Source: Bedellia somnulentella
Taxonomy: Eukaryota; Arthropoda; Insecta; Lepidoptera; Bedelliidae
Reading direction: 5' to 3'
Assembly: GCA_963576735.1 (NCBI GenBank)
Contig: OY755175.1
Coordinates: 7,022,401-7,086,400 of the forward strand
DNA length: 64,000 bases
Both the position numbers and the translations under genes were made by a program. Positions 61,756 to 64,000 of the stretch are shown here, one piece after another. How positions within the stretch are numbered: position 1 is the stretch's first letter; every line of letters begins with the position of its first letter. The notes below the pieces were generated by a model, which was not told where the DNA came from, searched no databases, and saw only the letters and a program-made list of their open reading frames with translations.

Positions 61756-64000
61756 CAGTTGTAATAAGTACAACTCATAAATAGTACTACTGCATTTATT
61801 TGTGTACAGAAGACTAAGAGTTTTTAAATTTTATCAATTTAATTACTTCTTCGCCTTACTACAAAAATGTTAATCACTTTTATACCCATTTCCCTGTGAG
61901 GTGATGTTGAAAGGATGTTTTTTTCAATGTAATTATCGATAATATTAATGTTAGCGTTATTAATAAATTTAAGGATTTATACCATCATATTATTGCAAAC
62001 AACTGAAGTTATTAAGATAATGTTTTTAAAGAAATTTATTATTTTCGCTTTGTCAAGTTACGTTTTCAACCCACAATGGATGCTCGATCATTAGCGTCAC
62101 ATTTACAAGTTTAGAACCGCGCTTCGTTGTAACTTGCATATTAGATAGATGGATGATATCATGCAGTACTGCACCAGCTAGGTGCGCGGGCGCAGCTCGA
62201 GATGATCCTCAGCTGCCCCTCCCGACTCCGCCCCCTTGTTTATTGCTTATTAGCGGGAGAGCGGCGGCGGCTCGTTTCATTCGATCCTTTGTTCTCGCCG
62301 ACACCCCACCCCCCGCCACCCGGTCACGATCACGCCGTGATACATGGATCATAAATTGTTGCTATTTGACATCGGCCTCTATCGCTGATATCGACCTATA
62401 ATCGGCTGGAGCAGGAAACATTGCGCAGATATACAATCTAACGTATGCCATTTGTCTGTTCGATCGGTTGCTGCGATCGTGCTCTACTGTTGCCTATCTG
62501 ATTTGGTGCCTCAAACTTTGCGATTGGCACTGATGTTTTGGAAGGCGTAGGAGTAAGAAATTATTAGGAAAATGGTTTGTTTCCGATTAAAATAGACAAT
62601 CCATAGACATTGACAAACATGTCATAAACGCAACGTAGTAGTGCTAGGGTTGCAGTAGCGCTGCTCTATATTATTAACCAGTCTGGTATGACAAAGGTGT
62701 TGGCACAGTTGAGAACTCAGGCCCATCTATTTCACTCGGTATACCTAAGGCGGTGCTTTTCCGAATGTGTATTCAAACTTGTCTATAAATAGTCAACTTT
62801 GCCTAGTTATTTTTATCAGTTTTTAAGCTGTCCACTATTTTCGAAACCTTATGTAACTTACACTATTAGTTCCCATTGGATTAACCAGAACCTGCACATC
62901 GTCACTTTACTTAAACTCCAGAGATTTATTTATCAATGCTCTTAAGAGGTTTTTGGTCAAGGTTTTTATAAATGCGCTTTTATTTTACATACTCCAAACG
63001 CTTTTTTTAACACAATCCATGCATCTATGTCGTTTCCTTCTTGGTCGACTTCTACTGGCATTAGCTGGCACATTGACTGATTAAAATTCTAAGCAAGCTT
63101 CTCTTGTCCGTAACTATAATGCATCGACATCGATAGGTAAAAAATAGTAGACGATGCGCGAACACAAAACGCGGATCGCGAGCGCAACGCAAGCCAATGA
63201 TCAACAATTAGCACGCATGCTCGGACTTCTAACAACTAACAATTATGAGAATGCAACGTGTGCGTGCGCTCGCCTCACCTGTCCTCGATCGATTCCGGAA
63301 ATTTTATTGCGAAACAGTGTTAGGTTAATTAGGAAATTAATTAATTTGGAATTTAGAAATTGAAGAGGTGATTTTTATAGTTTTGCTAAACAAATTGGTT
63401 CATTTTGATTGTGAAGACGTAAGAATTGTGAGTTTGTGGGGTGTAATGTCTAGAATCTAGACATTAAATCAAGTGATTTAAATCCGACACATCTGAAGTC
63501 GAGCTATTAATAATTTGTGAGAAAAATTCATAGCAAAAGTCACAAGCCTTTCAATCAAACAAGATGGTAACCCCTATCATATCCATTAAATACAAATTAT
63601 GTTGCTAAAAAACATAGATTTCAAGAAAAATCTAGATGTTTAGAAATCTATAAACTTTGTACTATCTTTATATAATTTTTATTTCAGTATACTTTTTCAT
63701 ATTATAATATTATATGTTCATATCGTTGACTCGACACTTACCGTTGGTACCCTGTCAGATTTTCATCTGATATTCAGTTAATAACAGCTAAACTAACTTT
63801 TACAGTCTGTCTAGTGTACTGGTTTATAACCAGTAGGATTGTGATTCTAACAATTTTTTACTAAATAAAAATGTGCTCTAATAATTTTCCAAACACTTTC
63901 TGTTATTTGGAAAAATACAAAACATAATAATAGTTGGTACAGAATTTTCGGTTGCAATAGTTACTCACTGTGATAACAACGAATATGACCCTTTTGTCTT
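61756..64000. other. End of window, no recognised gene
   Basis: A GC-rich block at 62160-62345 (C-rich runs and cgcc repeats) lies in otherwise AT-rich DNA. No exon, RNA gene or transposon was recognised. Open frames at 62153-62401 and 63154-63363 show no domain. Confidence 0.45.

Noticed and set aside
1..64000. A new multi-gene biological system, CRISPR array, operon or viral insertion
   Set aside because: The window reads as one large eukaryotic gene region with retroelements and DNA transposons. Nothing supports such a system.

Overview
The window looks like genomic DNA from an insect, most probably a moth or butterfly (Lepidoptera). It is AT-rich with large introns. Its one host gene is insect-like, and its repeats have the Helitron termini and tRNA-headed SINEs typical of lepidopteran genomes. 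The species cannot be named from the sequence alone.

The only host gene I can support is a Tbx20-class T-box transcription factor, the family of Drosophila midline and H15. It lies on the + strand as three exons whose splice phases join exactly. Exon A (25165-25438) and exon B (42819-43054) encode most of the DNA-binding T-box. Exon C (49372-49672) encodes a 99-residue C-terminus and the stop codon. Together they give about 270 residues. The start of the T-box and the N-terminus were not found, so the intron before exon A probably exceeds 25 kb and the gene begins outside the window. The introns are 17.4 kb and 6.3 kb. A 3' UTR probably follows, ending near an AATAAA at 51738.

Most other recognisable sequence is mobile DNA. 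(1) One abundant short retroelement, called SINE-A here, has about 22 copies of about 250 bp, many with clear target-site duplications (TSDs). (2) A 5'-truncated non-LTR retrotransposon with an intact reverse-transcriptase frame (40856-42042) and a short second copy (54624-54728) share their 3' end with SINE-A and with a second SINE family, SINE-B. (3) Three non-autonomous Helitrons and one decayed one are present; two of them are an inverted pair flanking exon A. (4) There are two copies of a long-hairpin MITE and one other MITE-like element. (5) A second LINE C-terminal fragment (60558-61330) and several tRNA-headed SINE fragments complete the set.

The layout is uneven. Positions 1-11876 and most of 43.7-51.7 kb lack recognisable mobile elements and hold GC-rich, motif-rich patches. 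Repeats cluster at 11.9-14.0, 32-42, 51.8-54.7 and 57.9-61.8 kb. This fits a developmental regulator with extended cis-regulatory DNA, but that is inference. I see no operon, CRISPR array, bona fide tRNA or rRNA gene, virus or new multi-gene system. The most interesting signal is the LINE/SINE partnership inferred from the shared 3' tail.
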